Below are positions 20,778 to 30,238 of a stretch of 64,000 nt of DNA, in pieces; within the stretch, counting starts at the first letter, position 1; each line of letters opens with the position of its first letter. A program made the translations under genes and the position numbers. Source of the DNA: an uncultured Roseovarius sp. (lineage in GTDB: Bacteria > Pseudomonadota > Alphaproteobacteria > Rhodobacterales > Rhodobacteraceae); NCBI GenBank assembly GCA_947496175.1, contig CANMBU010000003.1, forward strand, positions 372,001-436,000, read 5' to 3'. The notes below the pieces were generated by a model that searched no databases, was not told where the DNA came from, and saw nothing but the letters and a program-made list of their open reading frames with translations.

Positions 20778-22610
20778 ATGGCCGAGACCCCTGATCCCCA
20801 AGACAAACCACCGTTCTGGAAGCGCCATCTTTTCTGGGGCATGCCGCTGGCCGGCGTTGCGGGTGCATTCATCGCCGGGATTGTATTTTGGGGCGGCTTC
20901 AACACCGCCATGGAAGCGACAAACACCAAGGAATTCTGCGTCTCATGCCACGAAATGCGCGACTTTGTTTACGAAGAGTACAAGGGCACCATTCACCATG
21001 TGAACCGCTCGGGCGTAGGGGCGGCCTGTTCTGATTGTCACGTCCCCAAAGACTGGACGCACAAGGTGATCCGCAAGATCAAGGCCAGCCGGGAACTCTA
21101 CGGCAAGGTGATGGGCACCATCAACACCGAAGAGAAGTTTGAAGCCAAGCGCTTGCATCTGGCGATGAACGAATGGGAGCGGATGAAAGCCAATGACAGC
21201 CGCGAATGCCGCAACTGTCACCACTTTGATTCTATGCTGCCTGAGTTTCAAAAGCCGCGCGCGCGTCAGCAGCACCTGAACGCGATGGAAGCAGGGCAAA
21301 CCTGTATCGATTGTCACAAAGGCATTGCGCATTCCGACCTGCGCGACCGGGCGGACGAAGACTATCTGGAAGAACTGGAAGCGCCAAATCCGGATTTCAT
21401 ACGTGAGATCCCGGCCGAGTATCTGGCCTCGCTTGAGAAGATCACGGCCCAAGAGGCCGAAGTAGCGGCTGCTAAAAAGGCGGACGAGAAAGCGCAGCGC
21501 GAGACGATGATGGCACAGATCGCCGAAGCTGTTGATGCGGCGCGCGCTGATGAGCGCGCCAAGATCGAAGCAGACGGCACGCAAGCGGCCACCAGCGAAG
21601 GTGGAGAAACCGATACCGCAGCTGCCAGCGGCGGAGGCGGGACAGATGTGGCCCCTGGTGTTGATTGGGCCAATGTTGCCGCAACAGACCTGACGCTGTT
21701 CTACCCTGGACAGGCCAGCTTTGAATGGGTGCAAAACGGCAAACAGCACGGCGGGGCGCGTCCGCTGACCAAAGGCGGTGACAAATGCACCACGTGCCAC
21801 GCGGCCGAATTGGAAACCATCGGCGACAAGCTGGTGCAAGGCGCCGAGACCGAGATTGAGCCAACGCCCATCCCGGGCAAACGTGGCTTTATCAACGCAA
21901 CGCTTCAGGCCACGCATGATGCAGACACCGTCTATTTCCGCATGTCCTGGCCGGATGCCGGTCACAATCCCGCACCATTTGTGGATGGTGGCAAGATGGA
22001 TCCCGACAACCAGATCAAAGTCGCTATGATGATTGCTGGTACGGGTATTGAGATGGGCGAACAGGTCGGATGCTGGGCCTCGTGCCACGCAGATAATACC
22101 TACATGCCCTTTGACCCCGGTGCCGAGGCGATTGCCGCCAACGGTGATGTGGCGGGCCGTCTTGAGGCGACAGAAACGATCACCAAATACCTTTCCGAAA
22201 GCCGATCGGATATCGAAATTCGTGGGCGTGGTGGCAAGCCCCAAGGCGGTTGGGATCTGCTCAAGCCAGCGGAAGAAATAGCCGCTTATCTGGAAGGTGG
22301 AACGTTCCTTGATTTGCTGCGGGTCTATGCGGATGGATCATCGTCAAATGGTTATCTGCTCGAGCGCCGGGTGCAAAACGAGGGTGAAATGGCCGCCTCA
22401 GCTGTGCTTGAAGCGGGGCAATGGACGGTGACATTCTCGCGACCACTGGCGGGCGGTGCGGGCGACGTGCCACTTGAACCGGGACAGACCTACACAGTGG
22501 GCTTTGCCATTCACGATGATTTCGCCGCGGCGCGGTTCCATCATGTAACATTGGACACAAGCATGGCTCTGGACAATGCCGAAGCCCAGATCAACGTGGT
22601 GCAGCAATAG
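20778..22610 (+). CDS. NapC/NirT-like tetraheme cytochrome fused to a C-terminal probable ethylbenzene-dehydrogenase-type heme-binding domain
   Basis: N-terminal TM and CVSCH/CSDCH/CRNCH/CIDCH; Ala/Glu-rich then Gly-rich linker; CTTCH, CWASCH; C-terminal YTVGFAIHDDFAAARFHHVTLDTSMAL. Confidence 0.8.
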   Translation: MAETPDPQDKPPFWKRHLFWGMPLAGVAGAFIAGIVFWGGFNTAMEATNTKEFCVSCHEMRDFVYEEYKGTIHHVNRSGVGAACSDCHVPKDWTHKVIRKIKASRELYGKVMGTINTEEKFEAKRLHLAMNEWERMKANDSRECRNCHHFDSMLPEFQKPRARQQHLNAMEAGQTCIDCHKGIAHSDLRDRADEDYLEELEAPNPDFIREIPAEYLASLEKITAQEAEVAAAKKADEKAQRETMMAQIAEAVDAARADERAKIEADGTQAATSEGGETDTAAASGGGGTDVAPGVDWANVAATDLTLFYPGQASFEWVQNGKQHGGARPLTKGGDKCTTCHAAELETIGDKLVQGAETEIEPTPIPGKRGFINATLQATHDADTVYFRMSWPDAGHNPAPFVDGGKMDPDNQIKVAMMIAGTGIEMGEQVGCWASCHADNTYMPFDPGAEAIAANGDVAGRLEATETITKYLSESRSDIEIRGRGGKPQGGWDLLKPAEEIAAYLEGGTFLDLLRVYADGSSSNGYLLERRVQNEGEMAASAVLEAGQWTVTFSRPLAGGAGDVPLEPGQTYTVGFAIHDDFAAARFHHVTLDTSMALDNAEAQINVVQQ

Positions 22611-22623
22611 GGGAGAATTTTCC

Positions 22624-23031
22624 ATGCGACGGGCACTCTGTCTGACGGCTCTTTTGACACTGGCGAGTACGGGGGCGTTTGCATCAGACGCGCAGGCCGA
22701 GCTTTGTGCAGAGGCCGAAGAGCGGTATGTCGAGATGTTCGGTGCCCCGTCCGCGGAGGCCGAAGGTGTTACAGTTGTCACCATGTATAAATACAGCTTC
22801 TGCCCGCGCGAGATCACGATCCCGGTGGGCACGACCGTGCGTTGGGTCAATGTCGACAAGCGCACCAGTCACAGTGTGATCGTGAAAGGAGAGCCGGAGT
22901 CTGATCGGGCTTTTCCCGAAGACTCGATTGAATTTACCTTCCTCGTCCCTGGTGATCCTCAGAAATACCTGTGTGGCCCCCATTGGGAGACACAAGAGAT
23001 GATCGGCATGGTGACCGTGACGGGCGAGTAA
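22624..23031 (+). CDS. Periplasmic cupredoxin (plastocyanin/azurin-like)
   Basis: Signal peptide; ITIPVGTTVRWVNVDKRTSHSV and YLCGPHWETQEMIGMVTV, consistent with a type 1 Cu site. Confidence 0.8.
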   Translation: MRRALCLTALLTLASTGAFASDAQAELCAEAEERYVEMFGAPSAEAEGVTVVTMYKYSFCPREITIPVGTTVRWVNVDKRTSHSVIVKGEPESDRAFPEDSIEFTFLVPGDPQKYLCGPHWETQEMIGMVTVTGE

Positions 23032-23086
23032 AGCGTTTCGCGATAACCCTGACACACAGACGATCGCGAAACGTTTTGGTCTGAAA
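23031..23086. repeat. Dispersed imperfect palindrome, copy B
   Basis: AAGCGTTTCGCGAT ... ATCGCGAAACGTTTT; arms match 13/14. Confidence 0.55.
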
Positions 23087-23113
23087 CAAGCAAACCACAA
23101 AATTTTTTTGGTC

Positions 23114-23127
23114 TTGAAAAAAGTCAA
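23114..23127. promoter_or_regulatory. Dnr/FNR-type box upstream of the crp/fnr gene
   Basis: TTGAAAAAAGTCAA. Confidence 0.6.
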
Positions 23128-23238
23128 GGACCGACGCGGTAATATGTGATTCGTTTATCGTGAAATCATCTGGAGCGCCTTGGGAGAACACCCGGTGCTA
23201 GGGCCAAAAAATAAGGCCGGGAAGGTTCGAGAGACCGA

Positions 23239-23952
23239 ATGAAATCGTTGAAGAATATCGCGCTGCGCGCTCCTGTCTTTCGGTCAATGCCGGAAGAGGA
23301 CGCCATCCGATTGCTTACGAAAGGGCGCGTCAAGGACATCGGGCGCGGTGCGTCTATCCATCTTCAAGGCGAACGCGCGCACAGCATGTTCATAGTCATT
23401 GATGGGTGGGTCAAGCTCTACCGGATGTCACCTTGCGGCAGCGAAGCGGTCGTTGCGGTCTTAACCCGCGGACAGTGCTTTGGCGAAGTCGCGGCCATCC
23501 GCGATGAGGTCTATGCGACCGGTGCGGAAGCCGTATCTGAAGCCCGTCTGCTGCAATTCGATTGTCAGGATCTGTGGAAGGCCGTGGCAACCAACCTGTC
23601 GTTTTGTCGGGCGTTGTTTTCGGTCATGATGAAAGGCAATCGTGATCTGGTAGACCAACTGGAACAGCTTAAGTCGTACACCGGCACGCAGCGCATTGCC
23701 GATTTCCTGCTGGGTCTTTGCAAAGAAGAAACCGGTGAATGCACGGTTCTTTTGCCCTATGACAAGGTGCTGATTGCAAGTTGGCTTGGTATGAAGCCTG
23801 AATCGCTGTCCCGTTCCTTTCGGCGGCTTGAGCCGCATGGTGTGAAAATTATCAAAAACCGCGCAACAATTTCCTCGGTCGAGCGCCTGATGGAATTCGC
23901 AGATGAAGACCCCTCATATTCATGGAGCCAGAAAACATGCCTGACAAACTGA
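23239..23952 (+). CDS. Crp/Fnr-family regulator, Dnr/NnrR-like
   Basis: cNMP-binding fold and HTH_Crp (KVLIASWLGMKPESLSRSFRRL); no FNR-type N-terminal cysteine cluster; within a denitrification island. Confidence 0.85.
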   Translation: MKSLKNIALRAPVFRSMPEEDAIRLLTKGRVKDIGRGASIHLQGERAHSMFIVIDGWVKLYRMSPCGSEAVVAVLTRGQCFGEVAAIRDEVYATGAEAVSEARLLQFDCQDLWKAVATNLSFCRALFSVMMKGNRDLVDQLEQLKSYTGTQRIADFLLGLCKEETGECTVLLPYDKVLIASWLGMKPESLSRSFRRLEPHGVKIIKNRATISSVERLMEFADEDPSYSWSQKTCLTN

Positions 23953-24518
23953 ACCAGGTGTTGCAGGCGATTGACGCTGTGAATGCAACCGATCCCAATC
24001 TTGACCCTGATGGCACTCAAATGGTGCCCGAAGCGCAGCTCTACGGTCAGCGCATGAGTGCTGAGCTTGACCGGCTGTTCGGTGATGAGGTGTCGGACGT
24101 GCTCAAGATCGCCGTGCGCGGTCAGCATATCGAGCGCTGGAAGATTTCGCGCAGCGATTATCCCGAAGGCCGGGCCGGGTATTTGACCTGGCGGCGGGAT
24201 CAGGGGCGCGCCCATGGCGAGAGGCTGGCGGGTCTCATGGTGGATGCAGGGTATGACGCGGAAAGCTGTGCACGCGTCGGTGTGCTTTTGCGCAAGGAAG
24301 GGATCAAACGCGATCCGGAAGTGCAAATGCTTGAGGACGTGATCTGCATGGTCTTTCTTAAGTTTTACTTCGCAGCCTTTGCCGAAAAGCACCCTTTCGA
24401 GAAAGTGGTCGATATCGTGGCCAAGACAGCGCGGAAACTGTCAGACGGTGCGCGAAGCCGTGTTTTGGCAGAATTTGATCTTCCCGAAGATCTCGAATTG
24501 GCGGTGCGGGCGGCCTGA
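23937..24518 (+). CDS. DUF4202-like protein
   Basis: DKLNQVLQAIDAVNATDPN; RGQHIERWKISRSDYPEGRAGYLTWR; LEDVICMVFLKFYF. Confidence 0.75.
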   Translation: MPDKLNQVLQAIDAVNATDPNLDPDGTQMVPEAQLYGQRMSAELDRLFGDEVSDVLKIAVRGQHIERWKISRSDYPEGRAGYLTWRRDQGRAHGERLAGLMVDAGYDAESCARVGVLLRKEGIKRDPEVQMLEDVICMVFLKFYFAAFAEKHPFEKVVDIVAKTARKLSDGARSRVLAEFDLPEDLELAVRAA

Positions 24519-24521
24519 CAC

Positions 24522-24776
24522 TCAAACCAACGTGCCGATGACGTAAAGCCCAAAAAGCAGCAGCGAAAATAGCCCAAGCCCAAATAGAATCCCGCCGCGC
24601 CAGACCGGCACGTCGGCCAGTTCGAGATACCACAGAAAAATCAACCAGGCCTTGGCCCAGGCAAAGATCAGGATCAAAGCCCCGCTCCAGGGCGCAGAGA
24701 GCGGGCTCAGCGCGACAATGGTGGTTACTGAGGACAGAAGGGCCAGTCCCAGCCAGGCTCGGTCCAGCGCGGTCAT
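24522..24776 (-). CDS. norF: NorF-like small membrane protein (cytochrome oxidase subunit IV-like)
   Basis: Three TM helices; start overlaps the norE stop. Confidence 0.75.
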   Translation of the reverse strand: MTALDRAWLGLALLSSVTTIVALSPLSAPWSGALILIFAWAKAWLIFLWYLELADVPVWRGGILFGLGLFSLLLFGLYVIGTLV

Positions 24777-25303
24777 AGCAGATAAATCACAGGAAAGAGC
24801 AGGATCCACACCAGATCGACCATGTGCCAGAAAGCGGCGCCGGTTTGGATATGGGCAGCAACCCGAGTTTTGGCCACAAGAAGCAGAATGCCAATCCCTG
24901 CCAGAACATGCGCTGCATGAAATCCGGTCAAAAGATAGTAAAACATAAAGAAATCATGAGTTTCAAAGGTGATCTTGAGGTCGACTTTGTGCTGAAACTC
25001 CATACCTTTGAGGATGAGGAATACGACACCCAACATGGCCGCGCCAATCAAAAGGCGTCGCGCCCTGTCTGGAAATTTCATGGCAAGTGCTGCCATGTAG
25101 CCTGACGTGATCAAAACGATCGTGTTGACCCCTGCAAGGGCAGGTAAAAGCGCGGTTTGTGCGTGGGCAAAACCATCTGGATCGAAAATGCGCAAGGCGA
25201 GGAAAATGGCCAAACCCGCGCCAAAGACGGCCAGTTCGGAAAAAATCAGAACCCACATCATCAACTCGCCGGGCAGGCCCTTGGCAGCGGTTGCGGAGGT
25301 CAT
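24773..25303 (-). CDS. norE: NorE, cytochrome c oxidase subunit III-like protein
   Basis: GELMMWVLIFSELAVFGAGLAIFL; FHAAHVLAGIGILL; VDLVWILLFPVIYLL. Confidence 0.85.
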   Translation of the reverse strand: MTSATAAKGLPGELMMWVLIFSELAVFGAGLAIFLALRIFDPDGFAHAQTALLPALAGVNTIVLITSGYMAALAMKFPDRARRLLIGAAMLGVVFLILKGMEFQHKVDLKITFETHDFFMFYYLLTGFHAAHVLAGIGILLLVAKTRVAAHIQTGAAFWHMVDLVWILLFPVIYLL

Positions 25304-27246
25304 CCTCCACCTCCGACAAGTTGGCGATAAAGTTGCGGCAAGGCGATGGTCAGTTTGTCGGGATGTGCGATCACCGCGTAGTGGCCGGTGCCAAAGAGGC
25401 GCGGGAACCAGCTTTGGCCCTTGGGATCAATGGCTATCCCAAAGACCGCCTGACCTTGACGCCGCGCCTCGCGGATGGCCATGCGGGTGTCTTCGATGCC
25501 GTGACGTCCTTCGTAGTGGTCCAGATCGTTCGGTTTGCCATCGGTGAGCACGATCAACAGGCGTCGCGCCTGATTGCGGTTTTGCAGTTTGCTTGACACA
25601 TGACGGATCGCCGCGCCCAGCCGCGTGTAGAACCCAGGCTTGAGCGCCGCGAGGCGCCGTTCGATCAACATCCCCATGGGCGTGTCGAAATCCTTGACCT
25701 CGTTCACGTAAACCCGTTCGCGACGAAGTGACGAAAATCCGTGAATGGCCAGCGTATCTCCACAGGCCTCCAGACCCCAGGCCAGGGCGGTCAGGGCCTC
25801 TCGTTCAATATCAAGCACCGTACGTCCGGTCACGGCGCTCTCGGTCGAACGGGACGTATCGAGTAGGATGGATACCGCCAGATCGCGTGCTTCGCTTTGG
25901 GTGCGGCACCAGAGCGTGTCGCGCGGATCACCTGTGGCCTTGAGGTCGGCCCGGGCGCGCATCACCGCGTCGAGATCAAGCATATCTCCGTCCACCTGTC
26001 CGTTGATGGTGAGGGGGCGCGGACGAAACGCCTCGAACTGACGGCGCACGCGACGGATACGGCGCTGAGCTGCCGCATCGAATGGTGGAGGTTCGGCTTC
26101 TTGCTCTATGACACTCTCAAAAACGGCACAGTGGTCCTTGATGTACCGTTTTTGCCGCGTGTCCCATTCCGGATAAGTGAATTTCCCCGCGACCGCCTCG
26201 CGATTGACGTCTTCCGCTGCAAGGTCGAGATGCAGCTTGAAGCGCGTTTTGGGGGCCTTGGACACATCCGTAAGCGCGAGCTCGTCAAGGTCATCGAGCG
26301 CCTTCTTGGCCGCCTCGGGGTCATCGTCATCGACACGGCGGTTGAGATTGAGATAGTCCGCAAAGCTCAAGATCGCCTCGAACTTGTGCAGGATCAGGCT
26401 GTCTTGACGATTTGACAGATCAGACTGTTTGCGGCTGCCTTTCAGGCTTTTCTCAACAGTTTCCTGCTTGTTTTCGTTGTTTTGGCCCTGATCGGGGTCT
26501 TCGGACCGTGGCACGCGCGTGGTTTCGGGCGGGACCAGCACAGGCCAGAAAGGCACAGGTCGCATTGGCTTGTACCGGCGCGGGGCGACAAGGTCCGAAA
26601 GCATTGCATCTTGGGTCTTCAACGCGGTCCCAAGCGCCAGAACCGCCGGAGTGGGGTCGGGTGTGCCCAAGAGATGACGCAGCGTACTTTCCAAAGTGGC
26701 CTCAGCACGGGGCAGACGAGAAACGGGGCGGCGTTTGAGATAAGCTTTTGCCAATCGCCGGGCGAGGGGGATTAACCCCGGACACTGCGCTTCGGCCTCC
26801 TGAATAGCCTGCAACACAGTTGCCACGTGCCAAATGTCTGTTTGCAGTGCATCCTGACCCGCAGCCGGGAAATGCGTGGCAAAGGCGGCAATCGCGGTGG
26901 TCCAAGTGTAAGTGGCACGGTTCAGGGCCGGGTCGTCAAAGGCTGTGATCTCCGAGGGAAGGCGCAGGATTTCGCCATCAAAGCTCGACTGTTCAACCTC
27001 TTCCGCGACTGTGCCAAGCTTTCGCCGCCACGACAGGCGATGCTGCGACAAGCGACGCGGGCAGGCGCGGATTTCGACCGAAGCCGAACCGCCCAGACCG
27101 CGAAAGAGGACAGAGAGGCGACCCACCTCATCTTCCAGATAAACCGCGGCTTCAGGGGATACAGGCGGCGCATCAAAGCCGGCGGCCCAGGCGTGCCAAA
27201 GCTTGCCAACGGTTTCCTCCGGCTCCCAGGGTTCAAACCCTTCCAT
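25300..27246 (-). CDS. norD: NorD, nitric oxide reductase activation protein (VWA domain)
   Basis: SILLDTSRSTESAV MIDAS; LLIVLTDGKPNDLDHYEGRHGIEDTRMAIREAR. Confidence 0.92.
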   Translation of the reverse strand: MEGFEPWEPEETVGKLWHAWAAGFDAPPVSPEAAVYLEDEVGRLSVLFRGLGGSASVEIRACPRRLSQHRLSWRRKLGTVAEEVEQSSFDGEILRLPSEITAFDDPALNRATYTWTTAIAAFATHFPAAGQDALQTDIWHVATVLQAIQEAEAQCPGLIPLARRLAKAYLKRRPVSRLPRAEATLESTLRHLLGTPDPTPAVLALGTALKTQDAMLSDLVAPRRYKPMRPVPFWPVLVPPETTRVPRSEDPDQGQNNENKQETVEKSLKGSRKQSDLSNRQDSLILHKFEAILSFADYLNLNRRVDDDDPEAAKKALDDLDELALTDVSKAPKTRFKLHLDLAAEDVNREAVAGKFTYPEWDTRQKRYIKDHCAVFESVIEQEAEPPPFDAAAQRRIRRVRRQFEAFRPRPLTINGQVDGDMLDLDAVMRARADLKATGDPRDTLWCRTQSEARDLAVSILLDTSRSTESAVTGRTVLDIEREALTALAWGLEACGDTLAIHGFSSLRRERVYVNEVKDFDTPMGMLIERRLAALKPGFYTRLGAAIRHVSSKLQNRNQARRLLIVLTDGKPNDLDHYEGRHGIEDTRMAIREARRQGQAVFGIAIDPKGQSWFPRLFGTGHYAVIAHPDKLTIALPQLYRQLVGGGG

Positions 27247-27250
27247 GATG

Positions 27251-28063
27251 TTAGCCGAAGACCGCCGTGACGATGTCGCGCAGCCCTTGCTTGACGTCGT
27301 CATCGTCCGTGAGCGGCTCGATCATGGCTGTTTCAATAGCCTGTTCCACCGGTGTGCCATGCGCCATCAGCGAGGCAGCGTAGATGACCAACCGGGTGGA
27401 CACGCCTTCTTCCAGATCCTGCCCCTTGAGACCACGCAGCTTTCCGGCAAGGCGGACAAGCCCCTTGGCGCAGCTCTCGTCCAGCCCGCTTTCCTGTGTG
27501 ACAATCCGGATTTCCTGCTCTGCTGGCGGAAAATCAAAGGTCAGGGACAGGAAACGCTGTCGTGTGGAGGGTTTGAGCGTTTTCAGGATATTCTGATAGC
27601 CCGGGTTGTAGGACGCCACGAGCATGAAACCGGGGCCAGCCTCCAGCGTCTCTCCGGTGCGGTCGATGGGCAGGATGCGCCGGTCGTCCGTGAGCGGGTG
27701 CAGCACCACGGTGACGTCCTTGCGCGCCTCGACCACCTCGTCGAGGTAACAAATCGCACCCTCACGCACCGCGCGCGTGAGCGGCCCATCGGCCCAGACT
27801 GTGTCGCCGCCTTTCAAAAGATAGCGCCCGATCAGATCAGCGGCTGTCAGGTCGTCATGGCAGGCCACTGTGTAGAGCGGCCGGCCCAGCCTTGCGGCCA
27901 TATGCGCCACGAACCGGGTCTTGCCACAGCCTGTTGGGCCTTTGAGCAAGAGCGGCATCTGATGGCGATAGGCGGTCTCGAAGAGGGCGCATTCCGGCCC
28001 TTGTTCAAGATAGAAAGGGGCGTCTTGCGCCCCTTCCGCTATTGGTGTCGCGGCCACGTTCAT
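27251..28063 (-). CDS. norQ: NorQ, MoxR-type AAA ATPase
   Basis: [15 protein letters not shown] Walker [14 protein letters not shown] Walker B. Confidence 0.93.
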   Translation of the reverse strand: MNVAATPIAEGAQDAPFYLEQGPECALFETAYRHQMPLLLKGPTGCGKTRFVAHMAARLGRPLYTVACHDDLTAADLIGRYLLKGGDTVWADGPLTRAVREGAICYLDEVVEARKDVTVVLHPLTDDRRILPIDRTGETLEAGPGFMLVASYNPGYQNILKTLKPSTRQRFLSLTFDFPPAEQEIRIVTQESGLDESCAKGLVRLAGKLRGLKGQDLEEGVSTRLVIYAASLMAHGTPVEQAIETAMIEPLTDDDDVKQGLRDIVTAVFG

Positions 28064-29433
28064 TCCGCCACCACCGTCGCATCTTCATCAGATGGCGTGA
28101 TGATCTCTTTGCGTGGCACTAAGATTGAGTAGATGAAGACCAAAGCCCCCAGCACCACGATCACGCCAGAGCCAAATCGCATCCAATAGAAGATGGCGAG
28201 CTGATCCTGCACATCCATGAAGTAGTCACCCTGAACCCGTTGCAGATGGGTCTGCACAGTGCCTGCAAAGGTCAGCACGAAGGTCATGAAAGTCATGCCG
28301 CCGGCCATCATCCAGAAGGACGCCATGTTCAGCACCTGATTGTACGGATCCCGGTTGAACAGGATCGGGAAGGCATAGGTAAAGATCGCCAGGTTCAGCG
28401 ACACGTAGGCGCCAAAGAAAGCCAGGTGCCCGTGCGCGGCGGTGATCTGCGTGCCGTGGGTGTAGTAGTTCACCCCGTGCAGCGTGTGCAGAAAGCCCCA
28501 GACGCCTGCGCCAAAGAAAGCCAGCGTGGCACATCCCAAGGCCCAGAGCAGGGCGGCTTTGTTCGGATGATCCCGGCGGCCCTTCCAGACCATGACAAAG
28601 GCAAAGGCCATCATCGCAAAGAAGGGCACGATCTCAAGTGAGGAGAAGATCGAACCGATCCACTGCCAGTAGCCCGGCGTGCCGATCCAGTAATAGTGGT
28701 GACCGGTGCCAAGGATGCCCGAAAAGAGCGCTGTGGCGACGATGATATAGAGCCACTTCTCCACGATCTCGCGGTCCACACCGGTGAGTTTGAGCATCAG
28801 GAAGGCCAGAATGGACGCCATCACAAGCTCCCAGGTGCCTTCGACCCAAAGGTGCACGATGTACCACCAGTATTGTTTGTCCAGTGCGAGGTTCTCAGGG
28901 TTGTAGAAGGCAAAGAGAAACAGCAAAACCAGCCCCCAGAGCCCAAGCAGCAGAACGTTGCTGATGGCCGTCTTCTTGCCCTTCAGACCTGTCATTGTGA
29001 CGTTGTAAAGGAAGAGAAGCCCGGCCACGACGATGCCAAGCTTGACCCAAACAGGCTGTTCGATGAACTCGCGGCCTTCCTTGCCCAGGAGCCAGTGCCC
29101 CTCAAAGAGGTTGAACACATAGGTAACGACCACGCCCAGTGTGCCCAGAACCAGAATGCCCAACTGCGCATAGGCCGCAGTAGTGGAGTGGATCTCTTGT
29201 TCGGTTTCTTCAGGCAGGATGAAGTAGGTCGCGCCCATAAAGCCTAAAAGCAGCCAGACAATCAAAGAATTGGTGTGTAGCATACGCACAGTGTTGAAGG
29301 GCAGAAGCTCAGAGAGCGTGTTGGGCATCACATAGATCCAACCCGCCAGCAACCCGCCCAGAACCTGGATGGCAAAGAGGGCCATGGCGACCATGAAGTA
29401 GGCCATGGCAATTTTTTGAGTTTGATATTTCAT
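28060..29433 (-). CDS. norB: Nitric oxide reductase large subunit (cNOR)
   Basis: 12-TM heme-copper oxidase family; [36 protein letters not shown]. Confidence 0.96.
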   Translation of the reverse strand: MKYQTQKIAMAYFMVAMALFAIQVLGGLLAGWIYVMPNTLSELLPFNTVRMLHTNSLIVWLLLGFMGATYFILPEETEQEIHSTTAAYAQLGILVLGTLGVVVTYVFNLFEGHWLLGKEGREFIEQPVWVKLGIVVAGLLFLYNVTMTGLKGKKTAISNVLLLGLWGLVLLFLFAFYNPENLALDKQYWWYIVHLWVEGTWELVMASILAFLMLKLTGVDREIVEKWLYIIVATALFSGILGTGHHYYWIGTPGYWQWIGSIFSSLEIVPFFAMMAFAFVMVWKGRRDHPNKAALLWALGCATLAFFGAGVWGFLHTLHGVNYYTHGTQITAAHGHLAFFGAYVSLNLAIFTYAFPILFNRDPYNQVLNMASFWMMAGGMTFMTFVLTFAGTVQTHLQRVQGDYFMDVQDQLAIFYWMRFGSGVIVVLGALVFIYSILVPRKEIITPSDEDATVVAE

Positions 29434-29446
29434 CTTTTGTCCCTCC

Positions 29447-29899
29447 TTAGCCCGCGTCGTTCGGGGGCCAGTCCTGCGTCTTGATTTTGTTGGTCCAAAG
29501 CAGGAATTCAGCCAGATTTCGGGTGTCTTCTTCGCTCAGGCCGAAATTAGGCATCTGCCTGCGGCCTTCGATGCCTGAGGGCTGTGAGGACATCCAACCG
29601 TCCAGAACTTCAAACGCGGCTTCGGGATCATCCAAGACCCCCCAACGTTCCATGACATTGCCCACTTCGGGTGCAAAATAGGCGCCTTCGCCAAGAAGCG
29701 TGTGACAGTTGATACAGGCGTGCCGCTCCCAGACTTTCTTGCCTTCTGCGACAGCCTCCGTGAGTTCCGCATCTGCGGTGGACGTGGTGACAATATACCG
29801 GTGCGAATGGATCGATAGCCCAACAAAGATCGCAATGAAACAGAGTGACCCACCATAAAAAATGTTTCGGGCCATGGACTTGGTCAGAACTTCGCTCAT
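29447..29899 (-). CDS. norC: Nitric oxide reductase cytochrome c subunit
   Basis: N-terminal TM anchor and CINCH heme motif; adjacent to norB. Confidence 0.95.
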   Translation of the reverse strand: MSEVLTKSMARNIFYGGSLCFIAIFVGLSIHSHRYIVTTSTADAELTEAVAEGKKVWERHACINCHTLLGEGAYFAPEVGNVMERWGVLDDPEAAFEVLDGWMSSQPSGIEGRRQMPNFGLSEEDTRNLAEFLLWTNKIKTQDWPPNDAG

Positions 29900-29963
29900 C
29901 CGGGGCTCCTTTCTGTAGTGACAGGGGTTGCACAGAAAATGAGCAAGGCGCGCGGTCGGGGCC

Positions 29964-29977
29964 TTAACGAAAGTCAA
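29964..29977. promoter_or_regulatory. Dnr/NnrR-type box (norC side)
   Basis: TTAACGAAAGTCAA. Confidence 0.7.
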
Positions 29978-30022
29978 GACGCGATGAGATGGATGTCATT
30001 GCAAGCGGCGTGGGCAAGTCTC

Positions 30023-30036
30023 TTAACATAAGTCAA
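30023..30036. promoter_or_regulatory. Dnr/NnrR-type box (nirE side)
   Basis: TTAACATAAGTCAA. Confidence 0.7.
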
Positions 30037-30238
30037 GGAAGCTCGGAGCCGCCTCTCGCTACGCATATTAGACAAGAATTGCACGTTGGGAGGATGCCAG
30101 AGAGAACCGGGATTTCATTGCCTCAAGCACATGACAAGTTCTGCCTCGTTCTCACTGGAATCGTTTTTGTTTTTCAATGTGCGCACAGCGATGTCATCCC
30201 GCTTTGGGCGGGGCGTCTTACACAGATTTGACAAGGAC

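Noticed and set aside
20943-22244. 433-aa minus-strand ORF antisense to the multiheme gene
   Set aside because: His/Arg/Gly-rich antisense translation typical of GC-rich coding DNA; the plus-strand frame has heme motifs and domain structure
30086-30238. 51-aa N-terminal extension of nirE in the ORF track
   Set aside because: No family similarity and overlaps the likely leader; ATG at 30239 starts directly before the SAM-methyltransferase motif
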